Origin: Kiloniella litopenaei
GTDB taxonomy: Bacteria > Pseudomonadota > Alphaproteobacteria > Kiloniellales > Kiloniellaceae
DNA: 64,000 nucleotides
Reading direction: 5' to 3'
Assembly (NCBI RefSeq): GCF_000982415.1
Contig: NZ_LANI01000025.1
Location: forward strand, 16,324 to 80,323
The translations under genes were made by a program, and so were the position numbers. A model generated the notes under the pieces. The model made no database searches. It saw only the letters and a program-made list of their open reading frames with translations, and was not told the origin of the DNA. Within the stretch, counting starts at the first letter, position 1. Each line of letters opens with the position of its first letter. This document shows, one piece after another, positions 17,593 to 26,626 of the stretch.

Positions 17593-19710
17593 TTAATATA
17601 CCTCTTGGCTTTGCTTAGCGTCTAGCTCTTTTCCAAAATTGAAATTATCCCAATTGGTAAACCATAATTGTCGACGTCCAGATTTTGATTTGAAATTAAT
17701 AATATCGTTTTGAGTAGAGAGTTCTGTAACATTGAAACTACTCAAAATTTTTTGTTTGGTTGATTTACTAACATATGGACATGAAATTATATCAAGAGCT
17801 AACATAGTCATTTCAGCCTCTTTGAAGCGTGTTTTCTTTTTTGTTTCGACTTTAAATAAAGCGATTTTCTCGATTTTCTTTCTTAAATGATCATATCTCT
17901 TTTTATTTCTCATATAAAATAATGATACTGTTATAGAGAAATAATCAAAGTTCCTTTCTACCTCTTCAATTTTTTCAGGTTCAAGGCCTAAATATTCAAT
18001 TAATGCAGATTCCTCTAGCCAGAAATCTTTGCCTAATTGTGTTAAAGCAATAAGGAGGTAAAGAGTTTCAATTTGAGAATAGCCGATTTTGTTGTTCTTC
18101 TTTATAACGAAGGATATTTCATCAAAAATTAATTTGTGAATTTGATTACTATATTCTCTATTCTTCATTCCCAGGAGAAATTCACAAATTGATCTAATTA
18201 CCCGGCATAACCTGATGGTTGTATTAACCTTTGGGGAAACTGTATAAATGAAAAAGACGAACTCAAGTATATGTAATAATGCATTAACTAACTGACGTTC
18301 ACTATGCGTGGTTTTTTCTACAAAATGATAGTTATATAGTATTTTTTCAATTTTTTTCTCAATCACTGCAAATGTGTAATTGAGCATATCTTTGTAATCT
18401 ACATTATTAGTTTTTATAATGGTTTTAAAGGTGGTTATAAGGCGGTTAGCATTAACAGATATTGAACCTACTGTTTTTATTTCACCGCAATCATCACTCA
18501 CCTCTTCACATTTATATTGTAGACTTTTACTTAAAAATTTCGAGATTTGATTTTTAGCAATAGTGATGTCAGTAATAATTGGCTTATTAAAATCTTCTGC
18601 TTTATTTGAATTTAATGAAAGTTTATACTCTTTAAGGGCGATTTGTAGTTCATTGACTATTAAAGTCTTATCTTCAGCATTATTATAGAAAATGAAATAA
18701 TCATCAACATAACGATATATTTCATAATCGTGTTTAAATTTTAATTTATTGGGTGTTTTCTTAAGTCTTTCTTCTAGATTACGGTCAACTCTTTGAAGAA
18801 TGATTTCTGCAAAAACTCTCGAGAATTCAGGCCCGATAACTATGCCATTAGTTTCACCATAATGTAGGCGTTGCATTAGTTTATCGAAGCGACCACTAAA
18901 GCTATTATTGGCCTTAGTGATAAATTCCTTAGAAGCGCTTTTACCAATAACAGCCCAAACTATTGAGTGGGTATAAATACTATCAAAACACTTTGATACA
19001 TCCAATTTTTCTAAGTTATCGTATCGCTTTTCACATTTGTGATATAAAAATGATTCATAAAACTTATAAATATTACTGATTTCTTTGTACGAAAAGAACG
19101 ATTTTAAATTTTCGTGTTCTTTATTGTGCTCTTCAATAATACTATCGATTTCAGTATTCGCTAATCGGCTAAAATGAAGTCGATCTTTCAAAAATTTATA
19201 TGTTGAAATTTTATTGGGTCTTCTTAAAGAAAAATTGCTAAGTGAGGTATAGTATAAAATTGTTTCTTTATGGCGATCATAAAACTCGATCACAGACATT
19301 TGGCTTCGCGGATGCGGTATGGTCAATTCTCTAAATTCAGACTTTTTGTGATTTATTTTGAAGCTAAACGGGGTTAGATTTGTATGTGCACTATCCCCTT
19401 TCCCAGGTGCACCATTATTGAATACCTCAAATGTGGTCTCAAAACCTTTAATTTCAATTTTTTTGTCAGCAACTTTCTTAGGATTCAAAGGTAAAGAAAA
19501 AAGAATATGCATCAATGAGTTAAGTGCTTTACTGCCTTTCTTCCAGCGAAGTGAAATGTTATTGTCAGCATTGATACATTCAATCTTGTTTTCTAAGACA
19601 AAGCTATAAAAATGGCGGTTTGAAAATGAAAGAGGCACTTCATAGGGTAATACATCTGACAGAAGTGTCCGTTCTTTCTTATATTTAATATTCAATTTTC
19701 TAGCGGACAT
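17593..19710 (-). CDS. Reverse transcriptase, Drt3b-like (UG8-type)
   Basis: This 705-residue protein carries a reverse transcriptase core in the middle: motif A LDVSKCFDSIYTHSI (D237), motif B GIVIGPEFSRVFAEI (residues 289-303), and motif C YRYVDDYFIFYN with YVDD at 334-337. About 200 residues precede and 300 follow the core. It lacks maturase or HNH domains, so it is not a group II intron protein. The ATG at 19710 has GGAGGT 8 bp upstream and overlaps the end of the preceding reverse transcriptase gene by 11 bp, indicating coupled translation. Size, divergent motif B (IGPEFSR) and pairing with a second reverse transcriptase match the Drt3b partner of type 3 defence-associated reverse transcriptases. 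Confidence 0.8.
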   Translation of the reverse strand: MSARKLNIKYKKERTLLSDVLPYEVPLSFSNRHFYSFVLENKIECINADNNISLRWKKGSKALNSLMHILFSLPLNPKKVADKKIEIKGFETTFEVFNNGAPGKGDSAHTNLTPFSFKINHKKSEFRELTIPHPRSQMSVIEFYDRHKETILYYTSLSNFSLRRPNKISTYKFLKDRLHFSRLANTEIDSIIEEHNKEHENLKSFFSYKEISNIYKFYESFLYHKCEKRYDNLEKLDVSKCFDSIYTHSIVWAVIGKSASKEFITKANNSFSGRFDKLMQRLHYGETNGIVIGPEFSRVFAEIILQRVDRNLEERLKKTPNKLKFKHDYEIYRYVDDYFIFYNNAEDKTLIVNELQIALKEYKLSLNSNKAEDFNKPIITDITIAKNQISKFLSKSLQYKCEEVSDDCGEIKTVGSISVNANRLITTFKTIIKTNNVDYKDMLNYTFAVIEKKIEKILYNYHFVEKTTHSERQLVNALLHILEFVFFIYTVSPKVNTTIRLCRVIRSICEFLLGMKNREYSNQIHKLIFDEISFVIKKNNKIGYSQIETLYLLIALTQLGKDFWLEESALIEYLGLEPEKIEEVERNFDYFSITVSLFYMRNKKRYDHLRKKIEKIALFKVETKKKTRFKEAEMTMLALDIISCPYVSKSTKQKILSSFNVTELSTQNDIINFKSKSGRRQLWFTNWDNFNFGKELDAKQSQEVY

Positions 19711-21052
19711 ATTTCCATACCTCCACTATTTGTTCTAATTCACTGGGCTTAAATTTATAGAATCTTATTTTTTCAAATCCTTCTATGAAAGATTGCTTAA
19801 AAATCGTTGATTTTAAATATTTAGACTGAAGCACTGAAGTCTTAGATTTGAGATGATCATCAAGTTCCTTTAAATCCTGAATTCCTTTTTTACAAATAAG
19901 AGGATTGGAGAAATATATCCCTGAAACTACATTTTTTTTGTTGTTTACAAGGCGGGTATTCGCAGCAAGAAATTTCAATCGATTAACTAGTAATTTTCGG
20001 GATTGTCGTTCTGAATTTTTTCGACTGTATAAATAATCACTAAAAGCTAAATTAATTCTAGTTTTGTATCGAGTTTTCTTCTTCTCACTTAACCCAATGG
20101 ACACATTTCCTGCATCAACCTGAATTTTATACCCAAGATATTCAAAAAAAAATTCATTTGATGGATGCGATCTAATTAATCGTGTTTTTGCACTATTATA
20201 TTCTAATTTAAGCGAAGAAATTTGAGTTTGGAAAAATCGCCCAACGTCAATTGGATTTCCATTAGCTGGTGGACAAAAAATGAAAATAATATCGTCGACA
20301 TACCGCGCGTAATAAATGACGCCAGGAAAGCGATAAATCTCCATATCCAACTTTCTCATGTATAGCTCAGATAAATAAGCACTTAATCCTATACCTCGGG
20401 GTATTCCTTTTGGGCTTCCGGATAATTTACCGTATTCATACAGAACCTTTTTTATTATCTTCTTAGTACTAATCGATAGATATGGGTCACCATTTATTTT
20501 ACTTATAAGCTGGTCTCTAGGTATGTTTTCATAAAATCCAACTATGTCTGTTTTTACAATATACTTTGGGAATTTATCGCTTAACAATTCACGTAATTGG
20601 CAAATTATATGATGGCGATTACTTTGTTTTACCTTATAGATTCTGCGAATATTGTATTGAACTTGCCTTAATGTAAAATATGAAACAGCTTTATCTTCTA
20701 TTGTATAAGCGGCCTTCCCCATTCCAATATCAATTTCTTTTATTTTGATATCGAGATCAGAGTGAAGTGCTTCATCAGAAATTTTTTCTAGCTCTTCACC
20801 AATCTTTGCCTCTCTCTGTTCTTTAAGTTGCCTTAATTCTTCACCTAAAGCTTCAAGATCTTCGATATACTCTTCAGCTGTAAGTTCATTTTTTTTAGAT
20901 TTGTGATTTTCATATTCGTTTTTTTTCCTTTGAACCTCTTGAGTAATCTCAAGCAATTCAGGAAAAAACCTTTTCTCCAAATAGTTACCTTTTCGGTTCT
21001 CTATATCGAATATTTTTCGAAAATTCTTTGGTGAAAATGATTGGTCAAGCAT
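19700..21052 (-). CDS. Reverse transcriptase, Drt3a-like (UG3-type)
   Basis: From the ATG at 21050-21052 this is a 450-residue protein beginning MLDQSFSPKNFRKIFDIENR. The frame is open 17 codons further to a GTG/ATG pair at 21103-21098, but AGGG about 7 bp upstream favours the later start. A charged, probably coiled-coil insertion spans about residues 40-110. The reverse transcriptase motifs are motif A KTDIVGFYENI (D169), motif B GIPRGIGLSAYLSE (about 216-229) and motif C YARYVDDIIFIF with YVDD at 251-254. All catalytic aspartates are present. With the overlapping downstream gene it forms a two-reverse-transcriptase operon of the DRT3 type, an anti-phage system class. Confidence 0.8.
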   Translation of the reverse strand: MLDQSFSPKNFRKIFDIENRKGNYLEKRFFPELLEITQEVQRKKNEYENHKSKKNELTAEEYIEDLEALGEELRQLKEQREAKIGEELEKISDEALHSDLDIKIKEIDIGMGKAAYTIEDKAVSYFTLRQVQYNIRRIYKVKQSNRHHIICQLRELLSDKFPKYIVKTDIVGFYENIPRDQLISKINGDPYLSISTKKIIKKVLYEYGKLSGSPKGIPRGIGLSAYLSELYMRKLDMEIYRFPGVIYYARYVDDIIFIFCPPANGNPIDVGRFFQTQISSLKLEYNSAKTRLIRSHPSNEFFFEYLGYKIQVDAGNVSIGLSEKKKTRYKTRINLAFSDYLYSRKNSERQSRKLLVNRLKFLAANTRLVNNKKNVVSGIYFSNPLICKKGIQDLKELDDHLKSKTSVLQSKYLKSTIFKQSFIEGFEKIRFYKFKPSELEQIVEVWKYVR

Positions 21053-21424
21053 GAGTAACCCTGATCCTGTGCTCACACTTAACTGGCAAGAAGTATTCAT
21101 CACTGTGAAAATTATTGTTCGAGTACAAGGTATCTACGCGACCCCACAAACATTTCTCTGTTACTGCAATATTCTCTACCTGCGCCATATGCTGTTAAAT
21201 TCTTTCTCTTCGATCTATTTTTAAATCGGGCAATATGTCCGCTTTGGGTTGGTTGCGGAAGTTCGGTAATAATTCAAACATTATATAAAATTGACTGATG
21301 CACAACCTTTGGTGTTATTGCGTTTGTAAATTAATCGGACGTTTTCTTGACGCTGTAGTAGTTTCAAAAGCCCGATAAGTGCGGTTTGAAGCTCTGATGA
21401 TTGCAGTTCATTCAAACTAGTTGA
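21053..21424. other. Upstream region of the reverse transcriptase operon and right edge of the AT-rich island
   Basis: This 372-bp stretch contains the presumed promoter of the reverse transcriptase operon, reading leftward, and the 3' side of the HxlR gene. I see no gene, tRNA or clear direct repeat that would mark an attachment site. Base composition shifts from AT-rich near 21.1 kb to the local average by about 21.4 kb. Confidence 0.4.
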
Positions 21425-21790
21425 TCAACCAGATGTTTCGTTCTCGGAAGTCTCTTTGTTCAACGCATCCAATGGTATCTTGGTGCCCTCAATATATTCC
21501 AGCCCCCAGGTTGTTACTTCGCGGATAAGGGGGCGAAGTGCCTGTCCCTTTGGGGTGAGGCGATATGCGTAGCGCGGCGGATTATCCTGATAGGACTTTT
21601 TCTCAACAATACCTGACTGTTCGAGGCGCTTGAGACGATCCGCAAGGATGTTGGTGGAAATTTTCTCGGGAGAACTCAAAAGTTCTTTGTATTGGCTTTT
21701 GCCAAAATGCATCAGATCGCGAATGATCAGAAGCGTCCAGCGATCACCCAGGATTTCCAGTGTTTGGGAAATGGGACAGCTTGATCGCAT
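21425..21790 (-). CDS. HxlR family transcriptional regulator
   Basis: This 121-residue winged-HTH protein matches the HxlR family throughout: the N-terminal cysteine in SSCPISQTLEILGDRWTLLI, recognition helix region KISTNILADRLKRLEQSGIV and wing YAYRLTPKGQALRPLI. It is divergent from an NmrA-like oxidoreductase gene, a common arrangement in which HxlR regulators respond to electrophiles or quinones through the cysteine near the N-terminus. The specific signal is unknown. Confidence 0.9.
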   Translation of the reverse strand: MRSSCPISQTLEILGDRWTLLIIRDLMHFGKSQYKELLSSPEKISTNILADRLKRLEQSGIVEKKSYQDNPPRYAYRLTPKGQALRPLIREVTTWGLEYIEGTKIPLDALNKETSENETSG

Positions 21791-21844
21791 TGGTCACCTT
21801 CTGGTTGGTTATCTGGTGTGTTGGCAGAGAGAAAATCGCCACAT

Positions 21845-21857
21845 TGATAGTCTATCA
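21845..21857. promoter_or_regulatory. Candidate HxlR operator palindrome
   Basis: TGATAG-T-CTATCA is a perfect 13-bp palindrome with one central base, 55 bp upstream of the HxlR start and within the divergent promoter region shared with the NmrA-like gene. Its position and symmetry fit a dimeric winged-HTH regulator; binding is inferred. Confidence 0.4.
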
Positions 21858-21990
21858 TTTTATTGGATTCAAAATAAAAACAATATGCTCAGCAGCCTGT
21901 TCCAAAAGAAACCGTCTGCGTCTTTTTGTTTCTTGATTGACCTGAACAAGAAAGAGATAAGGGAGGTCTAATCTAAAGGGAGTTTTTGGA

Positions 21991-22935
21991 ATGTACCTTG
22001 TGGCAGATGCAAGTGGCCCCATTGGACGCGCGGTAACAGAACAGTTGGTCGGACAGGGGCAACTGGTTCGGGTTTTGACTGCGGATGCAGCCTGTCGCGA
22101 TTTGTGGCGTGGCCGCGGGGTTGATGTGAACGAAGGTGATCCCAAACATGCATCCAGTTGGGCAAAGGCGCTTTCCGGTGTGCAGACACTGATTGCTATC
22201 TTGCCGCCTTTTTTGAGTGAAGAAGGTTTGCTTGGGGCGGCGGATGGCTATCGTTCTGCTTTGGTTGAGGCACTTTCTTCCGGCGGTTCAGATTTTCGGG
22301 CTGATCATGCGCAAAAGATAAAAATCGTGCTGTTGTCAGCTATGGGGGCAGAGAAAAAAATTGGCTGGGCCAAAATACTTGGACAGTTGGAAAGCGAGCT
22401 TAAAAGCTGTTGCAAAAATCTGACGATCATCCGGACGGCTTTTATCATGGAAAATCTGGCGTCTGGTATGGCGATGGCCAAACACCATTCGGTATTCCCC
22501 AGCTTTTTTATTGAAAAGCAAAACTATGCCATGGTGGCACGAAACGATCTTGTCTCCGTTCTGGTTTCAGCAGCCCTTGATCCGCTTGATGGCTATAGCC
22601 TGTTAGAGCTTCACGGGCCGGAAGCTTACAATCTGGACGACATTGTTGAAGCCGGGCGGAATGTTCTCAACAAGCATATTGCATCTCTGTCATTACCCCA
22701 GAATGACTGGCTTCAGATTATGATTGATCAGGGGTTGGATGAAAATGCTGCGTTGATGTGGCGCGATTACTACACGCAGATGAATCTCGGAAACATTACA
22801 AGCGATCCAAGCGCAACCCCGATTGCCGGGGAAAGCAAGCTTTCGGATGCTCTTTTTCAGGTCTGGAAGTTGATGCGACAAAAAGAGCGTGCGGCAATCG
22901 ACCCGGAAAAGAAAATATATGAAGGTTTGGTCTAG
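21991..22935 (+). CDS. NmrA-like NAD(P)-binding protein (atypical short-chain dehydrogenase)
   Basis: This 314-residue protein has the N-terminal dinucleotide-binding motif YLVADASGPIGRAVTEQL and a Rossmann fold, and aligns in outline with NmrA/HSCARG-like proteins and quinone reductase QorB. These sense or use NAD(P)H, and many lack the catalytic tyrosine-lysine pair of classical SDRs, which I also do not see here. AAGGGAG 8 bp upstream of the ATG supports the start. It is divergent from an HxlR regulator. Confidence 0.82.
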   Translation: MYLVADASGPIGRAVTEQLVGQGQLVRVLTADAACRDLWRGRGVDVNEGDPKHASSWAKALSGVQTLIAILPPFLSEEGLLGAADGYRSALVEALSSGGSDFRADHAQKIKIVLLSAMGAEKKIGWAKILGQLESELKSCCKNLTIIRTAFIMENLASGMAMAKHHSVFPSFFIEKQNYAMVARNDLVSVLVSAALDPLDGYSLLELHGPEAYNLDDIVEAGRNVLNKHIASLSLPQNDWLQIMIDQGLDENAALMWRDYYTQMNLGNITSDPSATPIAGESKLSDALFQVWKLMRQKERAAIDPEKKIYEGLV

Positions 22936-22951
22936 AAAGACCAGAGAAAAA

Positions 22952-22984
22952 AAAATGGTATGCCGATTGGTGGCATACCATTTT
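22952..22984. terminator. Bidirectional rho-independent terminator
   Basis: A perfect 13-bp stem, AAAATGGTATGCC (22952-22964) with GGCATACCATTTT (22972-22984) and a 7-nt loop, ends in T residues on both strands. It sits between the convergent NmrA-like and monooxygenase-like genes and should stop transcription from both. Confidence 0.88.
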
Positions 22985-23009
22985 GTAATTTATAGTCGCT
23001 AAAAGTTCT

Positions 23010-23327
23010 CTAGCGAGTGAAACTTATGTGGCATGACTCTTGGTGCGGTGCCAAAACATCTATCTTCAAGCTGCTCATATCAATAAGGGCGATGAGGTTT
23101 TGCAAAGACTGTTTGTTTGCCATCAAGTCGTTTGATTTGTGGGCATCTTCTTTGGTGTCCCAATAGTAAATATCTATCCATAGGCCGGCATCATCTTTTA
23201 AGAGAGACTGATACCTAAATCCGGGTAGTTTTTCGAGGTCGGGAACCATTGCCTGAACAGCATCGATCATCTGTTGATCTGTCACGTTTGGCGCGGATTT
23301 CCAGCTCACAATCTCTACAACATACAT
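23010..23327 (-). CDS. Small ABM-fold protein (antibiotic biosynthesis monooxygenase-like)
   Basis: This 105-residue protein resembles dimeric alpha-beta barrel proteins of the ABM/EthD type: a beta strand VVEIVSWKSAP, a helix with MIDAVQAMVPDLEKLPGF, then WIDIYYWDTKEDAHKSNDLM. Members include quinol monooxygenases and many proteins of unknown role. No catalytic residues can be assigned. It is divergent from a LysR gene which may control it. Confidence 0.65.
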   Translation of the reverse strand: MYVVEIVSWKSAPNVTDQQMIDAVQAMVPDLEKLPGFRYQSLLKDDAGLWIDIYYWDTKEDAHKSNDLMANKQSLQNLIALIDMSSLKIDVLAPHQESCHISFTR

Positions 23328-23432
23328 CGTCTTGTCCTTTTGGCTTTTATGAATGACGGGGCATCATATTGCCTAAATAAACAAGAACAATTAGCATAAT
23401 TGGTAATTGTTTATTCTCATTTTGGAACGAAT

Positions 23433-24329
23433 ATGGATTCCTTTCAACGCGCCTTGATTTTTAAAACGGTCGTGGAAAACAAGACAATGGCAGCAGCGGC
23501 TCGCATTATGAGCGTCAGTCCATCGGTTATCAGCAAGCGGATTACCGAACTGGAAACGGCGATGGGGGTACAGCTGTTAAGGCGAACTACTCGACGTATT
23601 ACCTTGACCGAAGCGGGAAGTAATTTTTATCACCGTATGGTTTCTCTGCATGGTCAGTGGCAGACCCTTTTGGATGAAACACAGGATTTGGGGAAAAGTC
23701 CGCGAGGTCGTCTTACCCTTGCGGCACCGTCCCCTTTATTGAACAGAGTTTTGTTGCCCAAGTTGGGAGCATTTTTAAATCAAAACCCTGATATAGATGT
23801 TGAGTTTAAATCTGCTGCGTATGAGACTTTGCCTTTAGCCGGAGTTGATCTTTCGTTGGCGCGGCAGATTGATGACCTAGATTCCATGGCTTACGTTGGT
23901 CAGCGATTGTGTCGCTATTATAACCAGCTTTTTGCCAGTCCGGATTATCTGGCCGCGAGCAAACCTCTGTCTGAAAGCAATGATTTGCGATCACATGCAT
24001 GTTTATTGTACGGAGAAAACACAAAGGCGACGACTTGGCATTTTCGATGTGATGATACTCAAGATGCCTCTGTTGACGTTTCCGGGCGGATTTCCAGTAA
24101 TAATACAGAAGCTTTGATTGCCGCAGCTTGTCAGGGGCAGGGCATTGCCTATATCCCGGAATTGATTATCCAGGACGAAGTTAAAAGGGGTGGCCTTGTT
24201 CCGGTATTACCGCATTTAAGAAGTAAAACTTTTGAAATGTGGTTCTATTATCAGAAGCTTGATTTTGTCCCTTTGAAACTGCGTGTGTTACTAGATTTTT
24301 TGAAGCAACAATGGAAAGACCCAGCATGA
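23433..24329 (+). CDS. LysR family transcriptional regulator
   Basis: The ATG at 23433 gives a 298-residue protein whose first residues MDSFQRALIFKTVVENKTMA match the usual LysR N-terminus, so the TTG 33 bp upstream is unlikely. The HTH covers about residues 17-36 (AAAARIMSVSPSVISKRI). The C-terminal domain is of the CrgA/PecT-like type common in regulators of oxidoreductases. It is divergent from the ABM-fold gene. Confidence 0.9.
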   Translation: MDSFQRALIFKTVVENKTMAAAARIMSVSPSVISKRITELETAMGVQLLRRTTRRITLTEAGSNFYHRMVSLHGQWQTLLDETQDLGKSPRGRLTLAAPSPLLNRVLLPKLGAFLNQNPDIDVEFKSAAYETLPLAGVDLSLARQIDDLDSMAYVGQRLCRYYNQLFASPDYLAASKPLSESNDLRSHACLLYGENTKATTWHFRCDDTQDASVDVSGRISSNNTEALIAAACQGQGIAYIPELIIQDEVKRGGLVPVLPHLRSKTFEMWFYYQKLDFVPLKLRVLLDFLKQQWKDPA

Positions 24330-24347
24330 TAAAGGCGGCCCAAAGAA

Positions 24348-24375
24348 AAAGGCAGCTCTGGTAGAAGCTGCCTTT
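24348..24375. terminator. Convergent terminator between LysR and acs
   Basis: AAAGGCAGCT (24348-24357) and AGCTGCCTTT (24366-24375) form a perfect 10-bp stem with an 8-nt loop. On the minus strand the stem is followed by a T-rich run, making a good terminator for acs; on the plus strand the tail is shorter. Confidence 0.85.
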
Positions 24376-24393
24376 GATAAAGCGAAGAATGAT

Positions 24394-26334
24394 TTATTTA
24401 TTCATTCTGTTTTCAATCAGGTCATCAACGACCGACGGGTCAGCCAAGGTAGAGGTATCCCCCAAGCTGCCATAATCGTTCTCGGCAATTTTACGCAAAA
24501 TACGGCGCATGATCTTGCCAGAACGGGTTTTTGGCAGTCCCGGTGCCCATTGCAGCATATCAGGTGTCGCAATCGGACCGATTTCTTTTCTGACCCAGGT
24601 CACAAGCTCTTTACGCAACTCATCACTAGGTTCTTCACCCGCATTCAGCGTTACATAGGCGTAAATGCCCTGGCCTTTGATGTCATGCGGATAACCAACC
24701 ACAGCTGATTCAGCGACTTTAGCATGGGCCACAAGGGCTGATTCAACTTCGGCTGTTCCCATGCGGTGGCCGGAAACGTTGATCACATCGTCAACGCGTC
24801 CGGTAATCCAGTAATAGCCGTCTTCATCGCGGCGACAGCCGTCCCCGGTGAAATAAAGACCGTCATAGGTCGAGAAATAGGTCTGAACAAAGCGTTCGTG
24901 ATCTCCGTAGAGTGTCCGCATCTGTCCGGGCCAAGAGTCAGAAATGCAAAGGTTGCCTTCGGTCGCGCCTTCCAATGGTTTCCCGTCGTTATCAACCAAT
25001 AGCGGCTTCACGCCAAAGAAGGGCCGTGTTGCTGATCCCGGTTTCAGCGGTGTTGCCCCCGGTAAAGGTGTAATCAGAATACCGCCGGTTTCTGTTTGCC
25101 ACCAAGTATCAACAATCTGACAGCGACCTTCACCAACAACCTGATGATACCACATCCATGCTTCTGGATTGATCGGCTCACCAACCGTACCAAGAAGACG
25201 GATTGTTGATCTGGATGTTCGTTTAACGGCTTCCAAGCCCTCACGCATCAAGGCACGGATCGCGGTTGGCGCAGTATAGAAGATATTAACCTTGTGTTTG
25301 TCACAGACTTCCCAGAAGCGCGAAGCTGTTGGGTAGTTTGGAACACCTTCAAAAACAAGTGTTGTTGCACCGTTGGTCAGTGGGCCGTAAACGATGTAGC
25401 TGTGGCCGGTAATCCAGCCGACATCAGCCGTACACCAGTAAATATCGCCGTCATGATAATCAAAGACGTATTTGTGAGTCATTGATGCATAGACGAGATA
25501 GCCGCCAGTTGTATGAAGAACGCCTTTGGGTTTTCCGGTTGAGCCGGATGTAAAAAGAATGAAAAGCGGGTCTTCGGCCTTCATTTCTTCCGCAGGGCAC
25601 TCTTTGTCAGCTGCAGCACAGGCTTCATCCCACCAGACGTCGCGTTTGTCGTTCCAGTCGATATCACCACCAGTGCGTTTAACAACAAAAACGGTATCGA
25701 CATCAGGACAGGACTCTAGTGCTTTATCGGTATTGGCCTTAAGGGGCACTTTGCGCCCACCGCGCAAACCTTCGTCAGCGGTGATCACACAGTTGGATTC
25801 ACAGCCTTGAATTCGACCGGCCAGCGCATCTGGTGAAAAGCCACCAAATACAACGGAATGAACGGCACCAATTCGGGCACAGGCCAGCATCGCATAAGTG
25901 GCTTCGGGGATCATCGGCATGTAGATGGTGACACGATCACCTTTCTTCACGCCGCGGGCTTTCATGGCATTGGCGAAACGGCTTACGTTATCGTGAAGCT
26001 GTCCATAAGTGATGTACTCATGCTCGCTGGGATCATCACCTTCCCAGATAATTGCCGTGTCATCTTTTTTTGTCGGCAGGTGGCGATCAATGGCGTTATA
26101 GCAAACGTTTGTTGTGCCATCTTCATACCAGCGAATGTGCACATCGCCGGGGCCATAGTTGACATCTTTGACTTTGGTAAAGGGCTTAAACCAGTGAATG
26201 CGTTTACCATGTTCAGCCCAAAATGCTTCGGGATCTTCGATGGATTGCTGGTACATTTCAAGGTAGCGGGGTTCATCAACCCAGGCATTCTGGGCGAGGT
26301 CTTCCGGAACGGGGAAAACAGTGGCGTCCGACAT
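24394..26334 (-). CDS. acs: Acetyl-CoA synthetase (AMP-forming)
   Basis: This 646-residue enzyme activates acetate to acetyl-CoA through acetyl-AMP, in the cytosol. The phosphate-binding loop is [15 protein letters not shown] near residue 258, WWQTETGG near 410 is the acetate-binding region, and the acetylatable catalytic lysine lies in [16 protein letters not shown] near residue 605. The length matches Acs. It sits alone, with a strong terminator 3' to it. A second acyl-CoA ligase, acetoacetyl-CoA synthetase, lies at 52.1 kb. Confidence 0.96.
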   Translation of the reverse strand: MSDATVFPVPEDLAQNAWVDEPRYLEMYQQSIEDPEAFWAEHGKRIHWFKPFTKVKDVNYGPGDVHIRWYEDGTTNVCYNAIDRHLPTKKDDTAIIWEGDDPSEHEYITYGQLHDNVSRFANAMKARGVKKGDRVTIYMPMIPEATYAMLACARIGAVHSVVFGGFSPDALAGRIQGCESNCVITADEGLRGGRKVPLKANTDKALESCPDVDTVFVVKRTGGDIDWNDKRDVWWDEACAAADKECPAEEMKAEDPLFILFTSGSTGKPKGVLHTTGGYLVYASMTHKYVFDYHDGDIYWCTADVGWITGHSYIVYGPLTNGATTLVFEGVPNYPTASRFWEVCDKHKVNIFYTAPTAIRALMREGLEAVKRTSRSTIRLLGTVGEPINPEAWMWYHQVVGEGRCQIVDTWWQTETGGILITPLPGATPLKPGSATRPFFGVKPLLVDNDGKPLEGATEGNLCISDSWPGQMRTLYGDHERFVQTYFSTYDGLYFTGDGCRRDEDGYYWITGRVDDVINVSGHRMGTAEVESALVAHAKVAESAVVGYPHDIKGQGIYAYVTLNAGEEPSDELRKELVTWVRKEIGPIATPDMLQWAPGLPKTRSGKIMRRILRKIAENDYGSLGDTSTLADPSVVDDLIENRMNK

Positions 26335-26626
26335 TTTTCGGTCTCCCTATTATTATTTATTGTTGCGCTGCTTTATTTTTATCAGCGGTTTTTTGTTCGC
26401 AGGGATTATTTACGGAATTTCCTGATTTCTCAAGGGTAATTTGGAAATAATCGATAAGGTGTTGTCCTGTTAATGAAAATTATGTTGCGATGCAGCAACT
26501 GTTGTTGTTCACATCGGCCTTTGTTGTTGGACAGGGGCCAAGCCTGAGTAACAGAAAAAGGATTAAATTAAGTAAGGGGGGCAGGGAAAACCAAGATTAT
26601 GATAGCAACAGATTTGAAGGCGGGTT

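Noticed and set aside
17593..21103. Group II intron, retron or CRISPR-associated reverse transcriptase as explanation for the two reverse transcriptase genes
   Set aside because: There is no maturase or HNH domain, no intron domain V/VI-like RNA ends, no retron-type single small reverse transcriptase with msr-msd layout, and no CRISPR array or cas1 nearby. Two reverse transcriptases in overlapping frames point to DRT3.
25858..26439. A 193-codon plus-strand frame
   Set aside because: It is antisense to acs, whose protein is a full-length family match; the frame has no domain.
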